Below are positions 44,187 to 52,614 of a stretch of 52,614 nucleotides of DNA, one piece after another; position 1 is the stretch's first letter, and every line of letters starts with the position of its first letter. Below the pieces are notes generated by a model. It did not search any database, was not told the DNA's origin, and saw only the letters and a list, made by a program, of their open reading frames with translations. This stretch comes from Rivularia sp. T60_A2020_040. Its GTDB lineage: Bacteria > Cyanobacteriota > Cyanobacteriia > Cyanobacteriales > Nostocaceae. Both the position numbers and the translations under genes were made by a program. The stretch lies in NCBI GenBank assembly GCA_015272215.1, contig JACYMD010000054.1, positions 1 to 52,614 on the forward strand, written 5' to 3'.

Positions 44187-44630
44187 CTATCCGCGATTTT
44201 TAATAAACATCACTTCGATGATTTTTTCACCTACCTCGCTTTGAATACGCAAAGCTTGATACAACTCCGTTAAAAAATCTTCTTCTTCGGCAAGGATACC
44301 ATCAGCCAAAACTAAATCCGTAGCTATTGCAAAGGCTGCTTCTCTCAAATCCTCCTCCATAGAATCTTTAGCAGAATCAAACAAGCCATTTACGCCTTCG
44401 TGTCGAATAATACCTGACAAGATATTAAACATCGATACTATTTCATCCTTGGAGTAGCTTTTAAACAGCTTTAGATGAGACAGCGCTTGATAAATTTCAT
44501 CGGCTTGTTTTTGTGAAAGATTACCGTCTGAAGCAACTGCAATTAAAGCAATTGCGGTAAAAGCTTCTGCTGGGTTCAGTGCGTTTTTTACTCCACCTTG
44601 AGAACCGGATGCCCTATCAAATAGACTCAT
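44187..44630 (-). CDS. TerB-like tellurite resistance domain protein
   Basis: A 147-residue protein, mainly helical. The block AFTAIALIAVASDGNLSQKQ and AFAIATDLVLADGILAEEED are the two acidic motifs of the TerB fold, which may bind metal. Residues 1-20 are a short polar lead. TerB members are linked to tellurite and other stress systems, but the wider Ter gene set is not here, so a specific function cannot be given. Confidence 0.8.
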   Translation of the reverse strand: MSLFDRASGSQGGVKNALNPAEAFTAIALIAVASDGNLSQKQADEIYQALSHLKLFKSYSKDEIVSMFNILSGIIRHEGVNGLFDSAKDSMEEDLREAAFAIATDLVLADGILAEEEDFLTELYQALRIQSEVGEKIIEVMFIKNRG

Positions 44631-45323
44631 TACAACTTATTCCTTAAATAGGGTCTTTTTAGTAGTGTATTTACTTAGACTTTTAAATCTTGGTAAATAT
44701 TCATACCATTAAGACTGGGTAAGTATAGTGTTCCCAAGTTTAGTGTCAAGCGAACACTTGCACCCAGCTTTTTTGAGAAAAGAATATTTTGTTTGTGTAG
44801 TGTTAGCGAAAATTCTTTGAATAAGGATGATGTCCGCTTGTTTTGTCAATTGTCCCGATTACTACCAACCCAATTCCGGATGTAGCGAGCAACAACGTTA
44901 TCGATGCTAAGAAGGCTTTTACAAATATATGTAGGGCTTCGTCGAAGAAAATGTAGGTGGTCATAGCTTTTATTTCAACTAAAAGGGTAACTAGTACTAT
45001 TGAATTCTCCAGCTTTTGGCGTTCTATTTCCGCAGAGAAAACACTTATATTGGTATCTTAACAAAACTTAAGCATTCCAACTGATACTGTTATAACATTT
45101 TGTTTTTAAAGATTAGATGAGTTTTTGTCAGGATATTATCTAATTTTGTTTTATAGAAAATTGATTTTTTAATCTAATTGTCATTAATTACGTAAATTGA
45201 TCATGAAAACTTAGTAAACTAATTTACAGCACATCACATCCAAGCAATTGGAAAGCGATAATATCAAGCTGAAATAAACAGATGGGAATCTAGTTTAATT
45301 TATGTATTTTAGGAGTATAAAAA
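44631..45323. other. Gap between TerB gene and GNAT gene, with one short frame
   Basis: About 690 bases. A 53-residue frame (44803-44964, minus) is listed separately. The rest is AT-rich with no clear structure. The GNAT promoter and ribosome site (AGGAGTAT at 45311) lie at the right end. Confidence 0.5.
44803..44964 (-). CDS. Possible small single-pass membrane protein
   Basis: A 53-residue frame beginning MTTYIFFDEALHIFVKAF with a hydrophobic stretch SITLLLATSGIGLVVIGT and a polar tail TSGHHPYSKNFR. The amphipathic start, one helix and a short basic tail are typical of small membrane proteins in cyanobacteria. It has no good ribosome site, so it is tentative. Confidence 0.4.
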   Translation of the reverse strand: MTTYIFFDEALHIFVKAFLASITLLLATSGIGLVVIGTIDKTSGHHPYSKNFR

Positions 45324-45920
45324 ATGAAATTAGCCAAAGACTTAATTAGTAAAATATTTCAAGAACAGGTGACACCGCAGCATTTATTATTAAAAATAGA
45401 AATGATTAGCGATCGCCTTTTGCTTAAATCTATATCATTGGCGTATAAAAAACAGATTTTTGAAACTTTTACTCAAGAGATTACAACTTATATGTATCCT
45501 CGTCCAGCTAAAAATATTGCTGAAACAACATCATTCATCAAAAACTCTCTGGAAGGGATGAAAAATGAACATGAATTAATACTAGTAATTTTAAAAAAAG
45601 ACTCTGAAGAATTTTTGGGTTGTGCTGGAATTCATTGCATCAATAGCCAACACCCAGAATTTGGGATTTGGTTGAAAAAAGCAGCCCATCATAACAGTTA
45701 TGGTTTAGAAACAGTCGTAACCATGAAAAATTGGTGTGAAGAAAACTTAGATTGCGAATATTTTACTTATCCCGTAGATCAAGAAAATTATCCCAGCCGC
45801 AGAATACCGCAAAAATTAGGTGGAGAAATCATCCGAACTTATCAAAAAAGAAATTTAAGCGGTAGAATTTTAAACATAGTTGAATACAAAATCCCGAAGT
45901 CAATTATCAAGGAAAAATGA
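45324..45920 (+). CDS. GNAT-family N-acetyltransferase
   Basis: A 198-residue protein of the RimJ/RimL-like GNAT group. The region HELILVILKKDSEEFLGCAG then EFGIWLKKAAHHNSYGLETV matches the fold's central strands and the acetyl-CoA loop, where the usual GxxGxG is weak. Substrate unknown: may act on an amino group of a protein or small molecule. The start has AGGAG at 12 bases. It is convergent with the zinc-ribbon gene. Confidence 0.75.
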   Translation: MKLAKDLISKIFQEQVTPQHLLLKIEMISDRLLLKSISLAYKKQIFETFTQEITTYMYPRPAKNIAETTSFIKNSLEGMKNEHELILVILKKDSEEFLGCAGIHCINSQHPEFGIWLKKAAHHNSYGLETVVTMKNWCEENLDCEYFTYPVDQENYPSRRIPQKLGGEIIRTYQKRNLSGRILNIVEYKIPKSIIKEK

Positions 45921-45986
45921 ACGATTATCACTGATTATTTATCATGCTTGAATTTATAACTCTTAACTCCTAACTCATAACTCCGG

Positions 45987-46358
45987 TTAAGAACGAGATA
46001 AAACTAATAAAAAACAAATTAAGAATAAACTAATTATTAATAATAAACTTTGATTGCGTTTTATCCAATTATTAATGCTTACATTCACCCTTGGTTTTTG
46101 ATTTTGAGAAAGTAAATCTAAATTGCGTTCTTCTAAATTTTGGTAAAGAATACATTCCTTAGCGTAGGGACGTTGGGGATAGTTACAAGTATCGTCAGCG
46201 TGATAAGTACAGGTGTCACAAAGATATTCATCCCTCCCCGCAGCTTGATGTAAAGGAATTCCGGGATGTCCATAAGCTTTAAGCTGAGTACGACAAAAAG
46301 GACAGGTGACAGCCTGTGAGTTTATCGTTTGTTTGCAGCGAGGGCAAGTTGTTTCCAC
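45987..46358 (-). CDS. Zinc-ribbon protein with C-terminal membrane helix
   Basis: A 123-residue protein. An N-terminal zinc ribbon has Cys pairs CPRC and CPFC (5-22). A second cluster CDTCTYHADDTCNYPQ near 47-61 supplies more Cys and His and may bind another metal ion. One C-terminal helix (LLLIISLFLICFLLVL) would anchor it. The zinc-ribbon fold may bind nucleic acid or protein. Function unknown. Confidence 0.7.
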   Translation of the reverse strand: METTCPRCKQTINSQAVTCPFCRTQLKAYGHPGIPLHQAAGRDEYLCDTCTYHADDTCNYPQRPYAKECILYQNLEERNLDLLSQNQKPRVNVSINNWIKRNQSLLLIISLFLICFLLVLSRS

Positions 46359-46614
46359 AGTCTATACATAATAACGTTAAATATTTTAATTTTAGCCGAA
46401 GGGAGAAAGCAGTGAGCAGTTATCAATTTCTTATTCCCCACTTCTCATTGCTTGGATTTCTGTTCTTAATGCTTTGATTTCTGCGTGTAAAGCAGTAATT
46501 ACATTTCTTCCTCAAGAAAGCGATACAAACACCTTTGGGAAGATGCTTTTCGATAGATATTTTTAGTATCAATGGATAACTAATCCGTTACATCCCGCTA
46601 GAAGGAGAATTTTG

Positions 46615-47200
46615 ATGAGTTTAAAACAGATTTGGAGGTTATTAAAGGAAACATTTAAAGAATGGAATGATGATAAAACTTCTCGTTTGGCTGCTGCTTT
46701 GTCCTATTACACAATTTTTTCCTTAGCACCATTGTTAATTATTGCGATCGCGATCGCAGGTGCTGTATTTGGAGATGGGATTAATTCCGGGGTTTGATTT
46801 TTTATGGCAAGTAGCTAACTTTATGATTTCTTTTGCAGTTATTACCTTGTTGTTTGCTTTAATTTATAAAGTAATGCCGGATGCCAAAATTGCTTGGAAC
46901 GATGTCTGGATTGGTTCGGCTATGACTTCATTATTATTTGTAATCGGTAAATCTCTTCTGGGTTTATATTTGGGTAACGGTAGTTTTGGTTCGGCTTACG
47001 GTGCTGCGGGTTCGTTGATAGTACTTTTAGCTTGGATTAACTATGCTGCTCAAATCATCTTTTTTGGTGCCGAATTTACCCAAGTTTATGCAAGTAAATA
47101 TGGTTCTCACATTGTTCCAGATCAAAACTCCATGAAAGTACCCGAAATAGAGCGAGCTAAACAAGGAATGAAACGGAGAAATTCTCCTAGAAAAACTTAA
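46615..47200 (+). pseudogene. YihY/BrkB-family membrane protein gene, deleted and frameshifted
   Basis: The first 60 codons (from ATG 46615, MSLKQIWRLLKETFKEW ... IAGAVFGDG) match the N-terminus of YihY/BrkB proteins, and a second frame continues from GLIPGFDFLWQVANFM to the end at 47200 with the family's C-terminal half (AGSLIVLLAWINYAAQI). Between them about 100 residues of the family, the central helices, are missing and the frame changes at about 46780. It is a deletion pseudogene. Full members are near 290 residues; the role is unclear (once called RNase BN by mistake). Confidence 0.85.
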
Positions 47201-47214
47201 TTACTTGTAACTAA

Positions 47215-47245
47215 TGTAGAGACGTTACGCCCGGCAACGTCTCCC
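47215..47245. repeat. Dispersed palindromic repeat GAGACGTT...AACGTCTC
   Basis: TGTAGAGACGTTACGCCCGG then CAACGTCTCCC, the reverse complement of the copy at 41911, here right after the pseudogene. Confidence 0.8.
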
Positions 47246-47352
47246 GTATTTTGGCTTTTACTGAATATATAGTGGTTTTTACTTGGATTTCATAAAAATA
47301 ATCAAAACGCGCCTATATTAGTAGCGCTTGATTTTGATGATTTTTATAACTG

Positions 47353-47775
47353 ATGAGTATTGAAATAAATTATCCGCCAAAGCTAAAAGCTATCAGCATC
47401 CATGCTCCTCATGCCTATGCTATATGTTTAGGAATCAAAAAAGATGAATATCGATCACAACCGACAAATCGTAGAGGATGGGTTTTAATCCACGCTTCTC
47501 AATCCAAACAAAGTGACGATTATTTTGCTGATTATGGCATCGAGCCGACAAAAGTCAAACGTGGTGCGATTATTGGCGCAGTCAAAATCATTAATTGTGT
47601 TGGTTTTTCAGGAGATTATGCTTATCAATTGGCTAATTCTATCAAGTTTAGCCGTCCTGTAGAAGGAGTCAAAGGAAAACAAGCAATATTCTGGGGAGCA
47701 AAAACAGATGTCGAAAAAATAGCTTTTACTTTGGCATCTGAACAAATACGAGAGTATTTACTTAAAGACAGTTGA
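47353..47775 (+). CDS. ASCH-domain protein
   Basis: A 140-residue PUA-like protein. The opening KLKAISIHAPHAYAICLGIK and RRGWVLIHASQS, then KRGAIIGAVKIINCV, match the ASCH beta-barrel, which binds RNA or modified nucleobases. Other ASCH proteins are amidohydrolases or RNA-binding regulators; which applies is unknown. Cytosolic, not next to a partner gene. Confidence 0.78.
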   Translation: MSIEINYPPKLKAISIHAPHAYAICLGIKKDEYRSQPTNRRGWVLIHASQSKQSDDYFADYGIEPTKVKRGAIIGAVKIINCVGFSGDYAYQLANSIKFSRPVEGVKGKQAIFWGAKTDVEKIAFTLASEQIREYLLKDS

Positions 47776-47869
47776 AAAACTTGTGCACCAAAAGATGAGA
47801 TTAAGCAGGATATGGAGCCGTTTTAATTCCGCTGGAGGGATTAGTTTTGGTTTCAACAACGGGAATCTT

Positions 47870-47897
47870 GGAGACGTTGCATTGCAACGTCTCTACA
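47870..47897. repeat. Variant of the GAGACGTT...AACGTCTC repeat
   Basis: GGAGACGTTGCATTGCAACG then TCTCTAC, a variant of the copies at 41911 and 47215 with a perfect inner palindrome. Confidence 0.8.
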
Positions 47898-47945
47898 TTG
47901 GTTATTTGTGCCGCGATTAATGCGATGGCGAAGGCTTATCGCGTT

Positions 47946-48494
47946 TTAACTCAAATAAGGACGAGCTAACATAAAGCTGGAAATTGATTTAGAATCAACT
48001 GGTTCCCCTTGTAAAATCGCTTTCTCTAATTCTGCGGGGGTGAAAAACAAAACTTCGATGTCTTCATCTTCATCTAATTTTGGCGGTACTTCTAATTTTT
48101 CTAAATCCTCTGCTAGATATGCGTAAATTATCTCATCAGAATATCCCGGTGCCAGGAAAAATTCTCCTAATTTCTGCCATTTGTTAGCACGATAACCAGT
48201 TTCTTCTTGTATTTCGCGCTTGATTGTATCGAAAGGAGTTTCCGAATCTTCTACCGTACCTGCGGGAAATTCTAACAGCCTTCCACCAACTGCGAAACGA
48301 TACTGACGCAACAGGATTAATTTACCTTCTGAGGTTACGGGAATCGCTAAAGCACCACCAGGATGACGAACACATTCCCAATCTCCTTCCGCTTTGTTGG
48401 GTAAGCGTAAACGATTCACTTCAAAATCAAACTTGCGTCCTTTATACAATAAACGCTGCTTTAATAACTGCGGTAGTTCTCTGCCTAATGCCAT
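47946..48494 (-). CDS. Nudix hydrolase, ADP-ribose pyrophosphatase type
   Basis: I start at ATG 48494 (MALGRELPQLL), 182 residues, because a longer frame would overlap folK. The Nudix box is complete: GTVEDSE with REIQEETGY, giving the G-x5-E-x7-REUxEExGU pattern. The layout KGRKFDFEVNRLRLP ... RQYRFAVGGRLLEFPAGT resembles ADP-ribose pyrophosphatases (NudF-like), which clear free ADP-ribose. It follows folK by 80 bases on the same strand. Confidence 0.88.
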   Translation of the reverse strand: MALGRELPQLLKQRLLYKGRKFDFEVNRLRLPNKAEGDWECVRHPGGALAIPVTSEGKLILLRQYRFAVGGRLLEFPAGTVEDSETPFDTIKREIQEETGYRANKWQKLGEFFLAPGYSDEIIYAYLAEDLEKLEVPPKLDEDEDIEVLFFTPAELEKAILQGEPVDSKSISSFMLARPYLS

Positions 48495-48574
48495 AGTTAG
48501 TTTTTTGAAAGTACCAATTGCAACGCCAATAATTGATTTTTGATTGGCTTTGTTGTAACTTATAACCGTAAAAA

Positions 48575-49060
48575 TTAGTCGCCTGTAAACAGGCATACAT
48601 CAGAACAGTCTACATCTTTAACAAGGTCTTTTATTACACGTTTACTAACTGGTTCTACCCAATCCGGAGCAATTTCTGCTAGGGGAACTAATACGAAAGC
48701 TCGCTGTATCATTCGCGGATGGGGAATTTGTAGAGTCGGGGTATTTAATATTAAGTCATCGTATAATAACAAATCTAAATCTAAAGTCCGCGCTCCCCAA
48801 TGTTCTTTTCTTTCCCGTCCAAATTGATTTTCAATTTCTAATAAAATTTGTAACAGTTGGAAAGGTTCTATATCTACATATACGCTGATGCAGCCGTTTA
48901 AATAATCTGGTTGTGGTGGCCCTACAGCTTTGGTTTTGTACAAATTTGATTTTGCCTTAAGTGTAATGCCTGGAATTTGACATAAAATTTTTACAGATGC
49001 TGATAAAATTGCCCGTGAATCCCCCATATTACTACCAAAAGCAATAGCGCTAATATGCAC
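48575..49060 (-). CDS. folK: 6-hydroxymethyl-dihydropterin pyrophosphokinase
   Basis: A 161-residue HPPK, the enzyme that transfers pyrophosphate from ATP to 6-hydroxymethyl-dihydropterin in folate synthesis. The family marks are present: AFGSNMGDS at the start, and the ATP/metal motif GARTLDLDLLLYDD (Asp residues for Mg2+), then IPHPRMIQRAFVLVPL. Cytosolic. Other fol genes are not adjacent. The downstream gene is the Nudix hydrolase, possibly cotranscribed. Confidence 0.94.
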   Translation of the reverse strand: MHISAIAFGSNMGDSRAILSASVKILCQIPGITLKAKSNLYKTKAVGPPQPDYLNGCISVYVDIEPFQLLQILLEIENQFGRERKEHWGARTLDLDLLLYDDLILNTPTLQIPHPRMIQRAFVLVPLAEIAPDWVEPVSKRVIKDLVKDVDCSDVCLFTGD

Positions 49061-49324
49061 ACTATATATCTCCCGAATACAAACAAATATCAGGTCTTAT
49101 GGTAAATTAATTAATGTTACTGATAGTAAGTATTAATAAATACAAAATTTTTGCAAAGAATCTAGATATCAGGTTGTAAAATATTGAATCTATTATTTAA
49201 ATATAAATTTAAATATTTAAAATATTTATATCCATAGGGTATTATACTAACACGGTTATGGGCCAACAATCTGAGACGCTTTTCGTGGTGGTTAAGTTGC
49301 AATTAGTCGAAGCGAGGAACTAAC

Positions 49325-51994
49325 GTGGCGAAGTTTACCTCTTGGTTCAGGCAACGAGCAGAGAAGTTGAGTAATGGAACCAAAAACAAGCTGAGTTCTC
49401 AATCAGATCAATCTGTTAATCAGAACTCAGAATCAATCACAAAAGATACGCCGCCAACAGAATTAGTTGGGGCTGGTAAAAATGAAGATTCGCAGTTGAT
49501 TGCTAAAAAATTGTCGCCTCCGGCTCATTGGGTTGAAGCGGAGCGTACAGAATTAACTACAGAATCATCACCAACAAGTTTAGGCGGAAAAACACAGCAA
49601 TTTTTCGGTAAAGCTAAAAAAGTTACAGCCAAAGTATTTGACAAACTTCCCGGTAAAGGAAAACCCCTTTATCGTCGCTATTGGGTTTGGGCGACTTTAG
49701 GTGTTAGCGGTGGAATAATTGCTGTTAGTTATGGTGTATCGTCGATAGATAAAACGTTGCCTTCTCGCGAGCAATTGAACGCTGCTTCTAGAGAGCGAAC
49801 CCTGACAATTAAAGCTGGTGATGGGACAATTTTGTATCAGCAAGGTGAAGCGACAAGAGAAAAGTTAAATATAGAAGAAATACCCGATAAACTACAAAAA
49901 GCATTTATCGCTTCCGAAGACAGAAGATTTGCTCAACACAGCGGAATTGACATTCAAGGAATTTTACGGGCGGTTACGAGCAATTTGCGATCGCGAGGAG
50001 TTGTACAAGGTGGAAGTACCATCACCCAACAGTTAGCGCGGATTCTATTTTTAAATCGCAATAAAACCGTCAATCGCAAATTACAAGAAGTTCGTTTAGC
50101 GCAGAAATTAGAGCAAGAATTAACTAAAGACCAGATATTAGAAAGATATTTGAATCTAGTATATTTAGGTTCCGGAGCTTATGGTGTCGCCGATGCAGCC
50201 TGGGTTTATTTTTCCAAGCCAGTTTCGGAATTAAGTTTAGGTGAAATCGCAACAATCGCCGGTTTAGCGCCTGCTCCCAACGTTTTTTCACCCGTAGAAA
50301 ATCCCCAATTTGCTAAACAACGGCGCAACTTAGTATTACAACGGATGTTAGAAGATGGATTTATTACAGTTGCCGAGAAAGAACAAGCAGCCTCAGAACC
50401 CTTAACTGTGAAAGCAAGTTTACCCAAGCGACTGCAAATCGAAGCACCATATTTTATCACTTTCATTCAGAAAGAACTGCCTAAATATATTGAAAAAGAT
50501 GTTTTAGAAGGGGGAGGATTAGTAGTAGAAACCACTCTTAATCCTACTTGGCAGAAAAAAGCAGAAGCAGCAGTAGACAAAACCTTACGAAATGAAGGAC
50601 GCTGGCAGCGATTTAAACAAGCAGCAATGGTTTCTATAGATCCTCGCAATGGCGAGATTAAAGCCATGGTTGGAGGAAAAGATTTTGGTCAAAATAAATT
50701 TAATCGCGTTACCCAAGCCCAAAGACAACCAGGTTCTACATTCAAAGGATTTGTTTACGCAGCAGCAGTAGCAGCCGGGAATAATCCCCTTGACGGTTAT
50801 TTGGATTCACCAATAGTAATTGATGGTTACGAGCCAAAAAACTACGATGAAGGCTTTCGGGGTTGGATAAGTATGAGAGATGCTCTTACCAAGTCAATTA
50901 ATATTGTCGCGGTGAGAATATTAATGAAAGTAGGATATCAACCAACTATTGATCTAGCTCACAAGATGGGGATAAAATCCGAAATCAAGCCCGTTATTTC
51001 CATGGCTCTGGGTTCCAATGAAGTAAATTTACTAGAATTAACCAGCGCTTACGGTACCTTTGCTAACAAAGGAATGCACGTAGAACCCCACGGGATTACC
51101 CGCGTTCTCAACCGTAACGGTGAAGTAGTTTGGTCATCAGATTTCAAAGGCAACCGAGCATTAGATGCAGATAGCGCCGCCATTACAACCTGGATGCTAC
51201 AAAACGTAGTCACATCCGGAACAGCTACCCGCGCCCAAATCGGTCGTCCAGTGGCAGGTAAAACAGGCACCACCGATGAAGTTAGGGATTTATGGTTTAT
51301 CGGCTTTATTCCTCAATTAGTAACGGGTGTATGGCTGGGTAACGACAACAACCAACCAACCAACGGCGACAGTACCACTGCTGCTTACACTTGGCGACAA
51401 TTTATGAAGGAAGCCACTGATGGAATGCCCGTTGAAAAGTTCCCCGAACGACCCAAATTAACCGCCAGGAAAGGTAGTATCAAAGCACAGCCAATTAAAC
51501 CCAAAAGATTAGTCACCAAGGCGATTCCTAAAACAGAAGACGACTCCACCAACGAAGATTCCGCAAATACAACCAACAGAAATTCTTCAGGGCGCAGAAG
51601 TACTCGCAGAAGAAGAACTACTACTAATACTAATACCGAAAGCAATAACAATAGTCCAACCAGGAGTACAAGAACTCCTCGTAGAAGAACAACAAGTACT
51701 TCTCAAACCCAACAGCAATCAACTACTCCGACACGCCGCCGTCGCAGCGTCAATTCAAATTCATCTTCGGGTTCATCTTCGGGTTCATCTCGTAGTCAAC
51801 GGCGCAGAAGAAGCACCCAACCAAGTTCTTCTCCTAGGAACAGTTCATCATCTCCCCAGAGAAAGCGTCCCTCATCACCAGCAAAGTCTAAGCAGCCTTC
51901 CGCACCCGCTACCAAAAAACAATCTGCTCCTAGTTCATCGTCCGGTTCATCACCTTCTTGGCGCGAGAGACTCAGACCAGGTTCATCGGAATAA
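49325..51994 (+). CDS. Class A penicillin-binding protein (PBP1)
   Basis: An 889-residue bifunctional peptidoglycan synthase. Start is GTG 49325, with GAGG at about eight bases. A cytosolic polar lead (1-115) is followed by one membrane helix (about 119-140), the GT51 glycosyltransferase with catalytic Glu198 (ASEDRRF), and the transpeptidase with Ser471 and Lys474 (STFK), SxN (Ser524 to Asn526) and KTG (Lys646). From about residue 700 there is a long Ser/Arg/Thr/Pro-rich tail (SSGSSRSQRRRRSTQ), unusual in length and charge. It builds glycan strands and cross-links them in the periplasm. Confidence 0.95.
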   Translation: MAKFTSWFRQRAEKLSNGTKNKLSSQSDQSVNQNSESITKDTPPTELVGAGKNEDSQLIAKKLSPPAHWVEAERTELTTESSPTSLGGKTQQFFGKAKKVTAKVFDKLPGKGKPLYRRYWVWATLGVSGGIIAVSYGVSSIDKTLPSREQLNAASRERTLTIKAGDGTILYQQGEATREKLNIEEIPDKLQKAFIASEDRRFAQHSGIDIQGILRAVTSNLRSRGVVQGGSTITQQLARILFLNRNKTVNRKLQEVRLAQKLEQELTKDQILERYLNLVYLGSGAYGVADAAWVYFSKPVSELSLGEIATIAGLAPAPNVFSPVENPQFAKQRRNLVLQRMLEDGFITVAEKEQAASEPLTVKASLPKRLQIEAPYFITFIQKELPKYIEKDVLEGGGLVVETTLNPTWQKKAEAAVDKTLRNEGRWQRFKQAAMVSIDPRNGEIKAMVGGKDFGQNKFNRVTQAQRQPGSTFKGFVYAAAVAAGNNPLDGYLDSPIVIDGYEPKNYDEGFRGWISMRDALTKSINIVAVRILMKVGYQPTIDLAHKMGIKSEIKPVISMALGSNEVNLLELTSAYGTFANKGMHVEPHGITRVLNRNGEVVWSSDFKGNRALDADSAAITTWMLQNVVTSGTATRAQIGRPVAGKTGTTDEVRDLWFIGFIPQLVTGVWLGNDNNQPTNGDSTTAAYTWRQFMKEATDGMPVEKFPERPKLTARKGSIKAQPIKPKRLVTKAIPKTEDDSTNEDSANTTNRNSSGRRSTRRRRTTTNTNTESNNNSPTRSTRTPRRRTTSTSQTQQQSTTPTRRRRSVNSNSSSGSSSGSSRSQRRRRSTQPSSSPRNSSSSPQRKRPSSPAKSKQPSAPATKKQSAPSSSSGSSPSWRERLRPGSSE

Positions 51995-52282
51995 TCAGTG
52001 ATTGGTACAAAGCAACGCAGGGCAGAGGAGGCGTTGGTAATACAGTCCGTCTCCTCAAATTTGTATAGAGATTTGTATTTGTATTGATAATTCACATAAA
52101 AATAACCTGCTAATTAATTTGATAAAATTTTCTTAATTAATAATTGTAGTTAATAATTAATATTTAGTGCTGCGATTTTGGTCTAAAGAAACATCCGGGT
52201 CTGGTGCATAATAAGGACATGAATTATTCTCTAGACCACTAGGAAACTTTTGACAAACAATAATATTACCCTCTTGACTACT
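51995..52282. other. Noncoding region between the PBP gene and the second tnpB
   Basis: Just under 300 bases with plain AT-rich sequence and no gene I can support. The right part leads into the hairpin of the second tnpB. Confidence 0.5.
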
Positions 52283-52304
52283 CCCGTGGCTGAAAGCCGA
52301 CGGG
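52283..52304 (-). ncRNA. Hairpin at the 3' side of the second tnpB
   Basis: CCCGTGGCT and AGCCGACGGG form a stem with one bulge around GAA, followed by ATTCTAAA, as at 13562-13588. It is the expected right-end or omega-RNA 3' hairpin of the element. Confidence 0.45.
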
Positions 52305-52330
52305 ATTCTAAAAAGTTGCTCCACGACGGG

Positions 52331-52614
52331 TTAAAACCGCGTCGAAGAGCTTTTTTTAGCTGTCACCCAAAGATTTATCCGGGTGGGACGAGTCAAAATG
52401 CCCCTACACAGTCGGTCAAGATTTAGCCCTAACGTTCTGCTTACTTTGCGGATGATATTACCGCTGCCATTTGCATCTGCATTGATATACCATTTGTTAG
52501 CAGTTCTGTACAAACCGCGCTTTGTTCTTTTTCCTGATGGTTTCCAATCACTGGGTTTCTCGGTTGAGTCGATGGTCCGTATTATCTCCCGCACCTCTGT
52601 GTTAGAACCGTGCG
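52331..52614 (-). CDS. tnpB: TnpB fragment, cut by the window edge
   Basis: The C-terminal 94 or so residues of a TnpB protein. The frame stays open to the window's right edge (residues reading HGSNTEVREIIRT before the visible GTG), so the real start lies outside. The last RuvC acidic residue is in INADANGSGNIIRKV and the lead-in KPSDWKPSGKRTKRGLYRTA matches the tnpB at 13591. It ends TAKKSSSTRF. The zinc ribbon is not visible in this part. Confidence 0.85.
   Translation of the reverse strand, partial: HGSNTEVREIIRTIDSTEKPSDWKPSGKRTKRGLYRTANKWYINADANGSGNIIRKVSRTLGLNLDRLCRGILTRPTRINLWVTAKKSSSTRF

Noticed and set aside
44187..44630. Tellurite-resistance or phage-defence Ter operon
   Set aside because: Only the single TerB-like gene is present; no TerC, TerD or other Ter gene lies nearby.
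46436..46500. Short coiled-coil-like tail on the minus strand (HAEIKALRTEIQAMRSGE)
   Set aside because: It may be the end of a lost gene, but it is too short and has stops just upstream; I could not support a feature.

Overview
The window looks like a chromosomal segment of a filamentous, probably heterocyst-forming cyanobacterium (Nostocales-like). Supporting this are the petB-petD operon for the cytochrome b6f complex, a CpcS-type phycobilin lyase beside an NblB-like HEAT protein, the SbtA/SbtB bicarbonate system, sucrose synthase, HIP1 octamers (GCGATCGC, for example near 5220, 5675 and 23727) and many heptameric short tandem repeats between genes, a habit of filamentous cyanobacteria. Genus and species cannot be decided from the sequence alone. 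Most of the DNA is AT-rich and the gene content is mainly ordinary housekeeping.

Layout. 1-6.3 kb: a small outer-membrane-barrel-like protein, an RDD/HEAT/pentapeptide membrane protein, small membrane and secreted proteins and a GT4 glycosyltransferase. 6.9-12 kb: an anti-sigma-type ATPase, a gene-remnant zone, petD-petB, the divergent protease gene ctpA and an MBL-fold protein. 12-17.5 kb: an M50 site-2 protease, an IS605-type element (tnpB with a divergent, previously untracked 50-residue ribbon-helix-helix gene), a coiled-coil protein made of 60-residue repeats, and cpcS. 17.6-27.3 kb: NblB-like HEAT protein, GPH sugar transporter, phosphoribosyltransferase, AEC transporter, D,D-carboxypeptidase, tRNA-Ala, hisF, ruvB, a TPR protein and a truncated glycosyltransferase. 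27.3-34 kb: the most accessory-looking part, with a double-barrel outer membrane protein between two inverted MITE-like elements, then a GC-rich sbtA-sbtB pair and an orphan PotB-like permease. 34-44.6 kb: susA, two peptidoglycan-binding-domain paralogues, a TPR protein, a lipoprotein cytochrome c6, a peroxiredoxin-glutaredoxin fusion, murF and a TerB-like protein. 45-52.6 kb: GNAT, zinc ribbon, a deleted YihY pseudogene, ASCH, Nudix, folK, a class A PBP and the 3' end of another tnpB cut by the window edge.

Functional themes: photosynthetic electron transport and its maintenance (petBD, ctpA, cytochrome c6, cpcS, NblB-like), carbon acquisition and storage (sbtAB, susA, GPH transporter), and cell-envelope synthesis (murF, PBP1, VanY-like peptidase, peptidoglycan-binding proteins).

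The best candidates for something new are: the inverted-element-flanked double-barrel gene (27847-30303); the GC-rich sbtAB pair whose SbtB lacks the usual C-terminal redox loop; the tnpB/RHH pair with a direct-repeat operator; the membrane-tethered cytochrome c6; and the structured remnant zone downstream of petD. I do not see a CRISPR array, a prophage or a clear-cut new defence system. Several starts were moved from the longest reading frame to a better-supported internal codon. All family calls come from reading motifs by eye; no database search was run.
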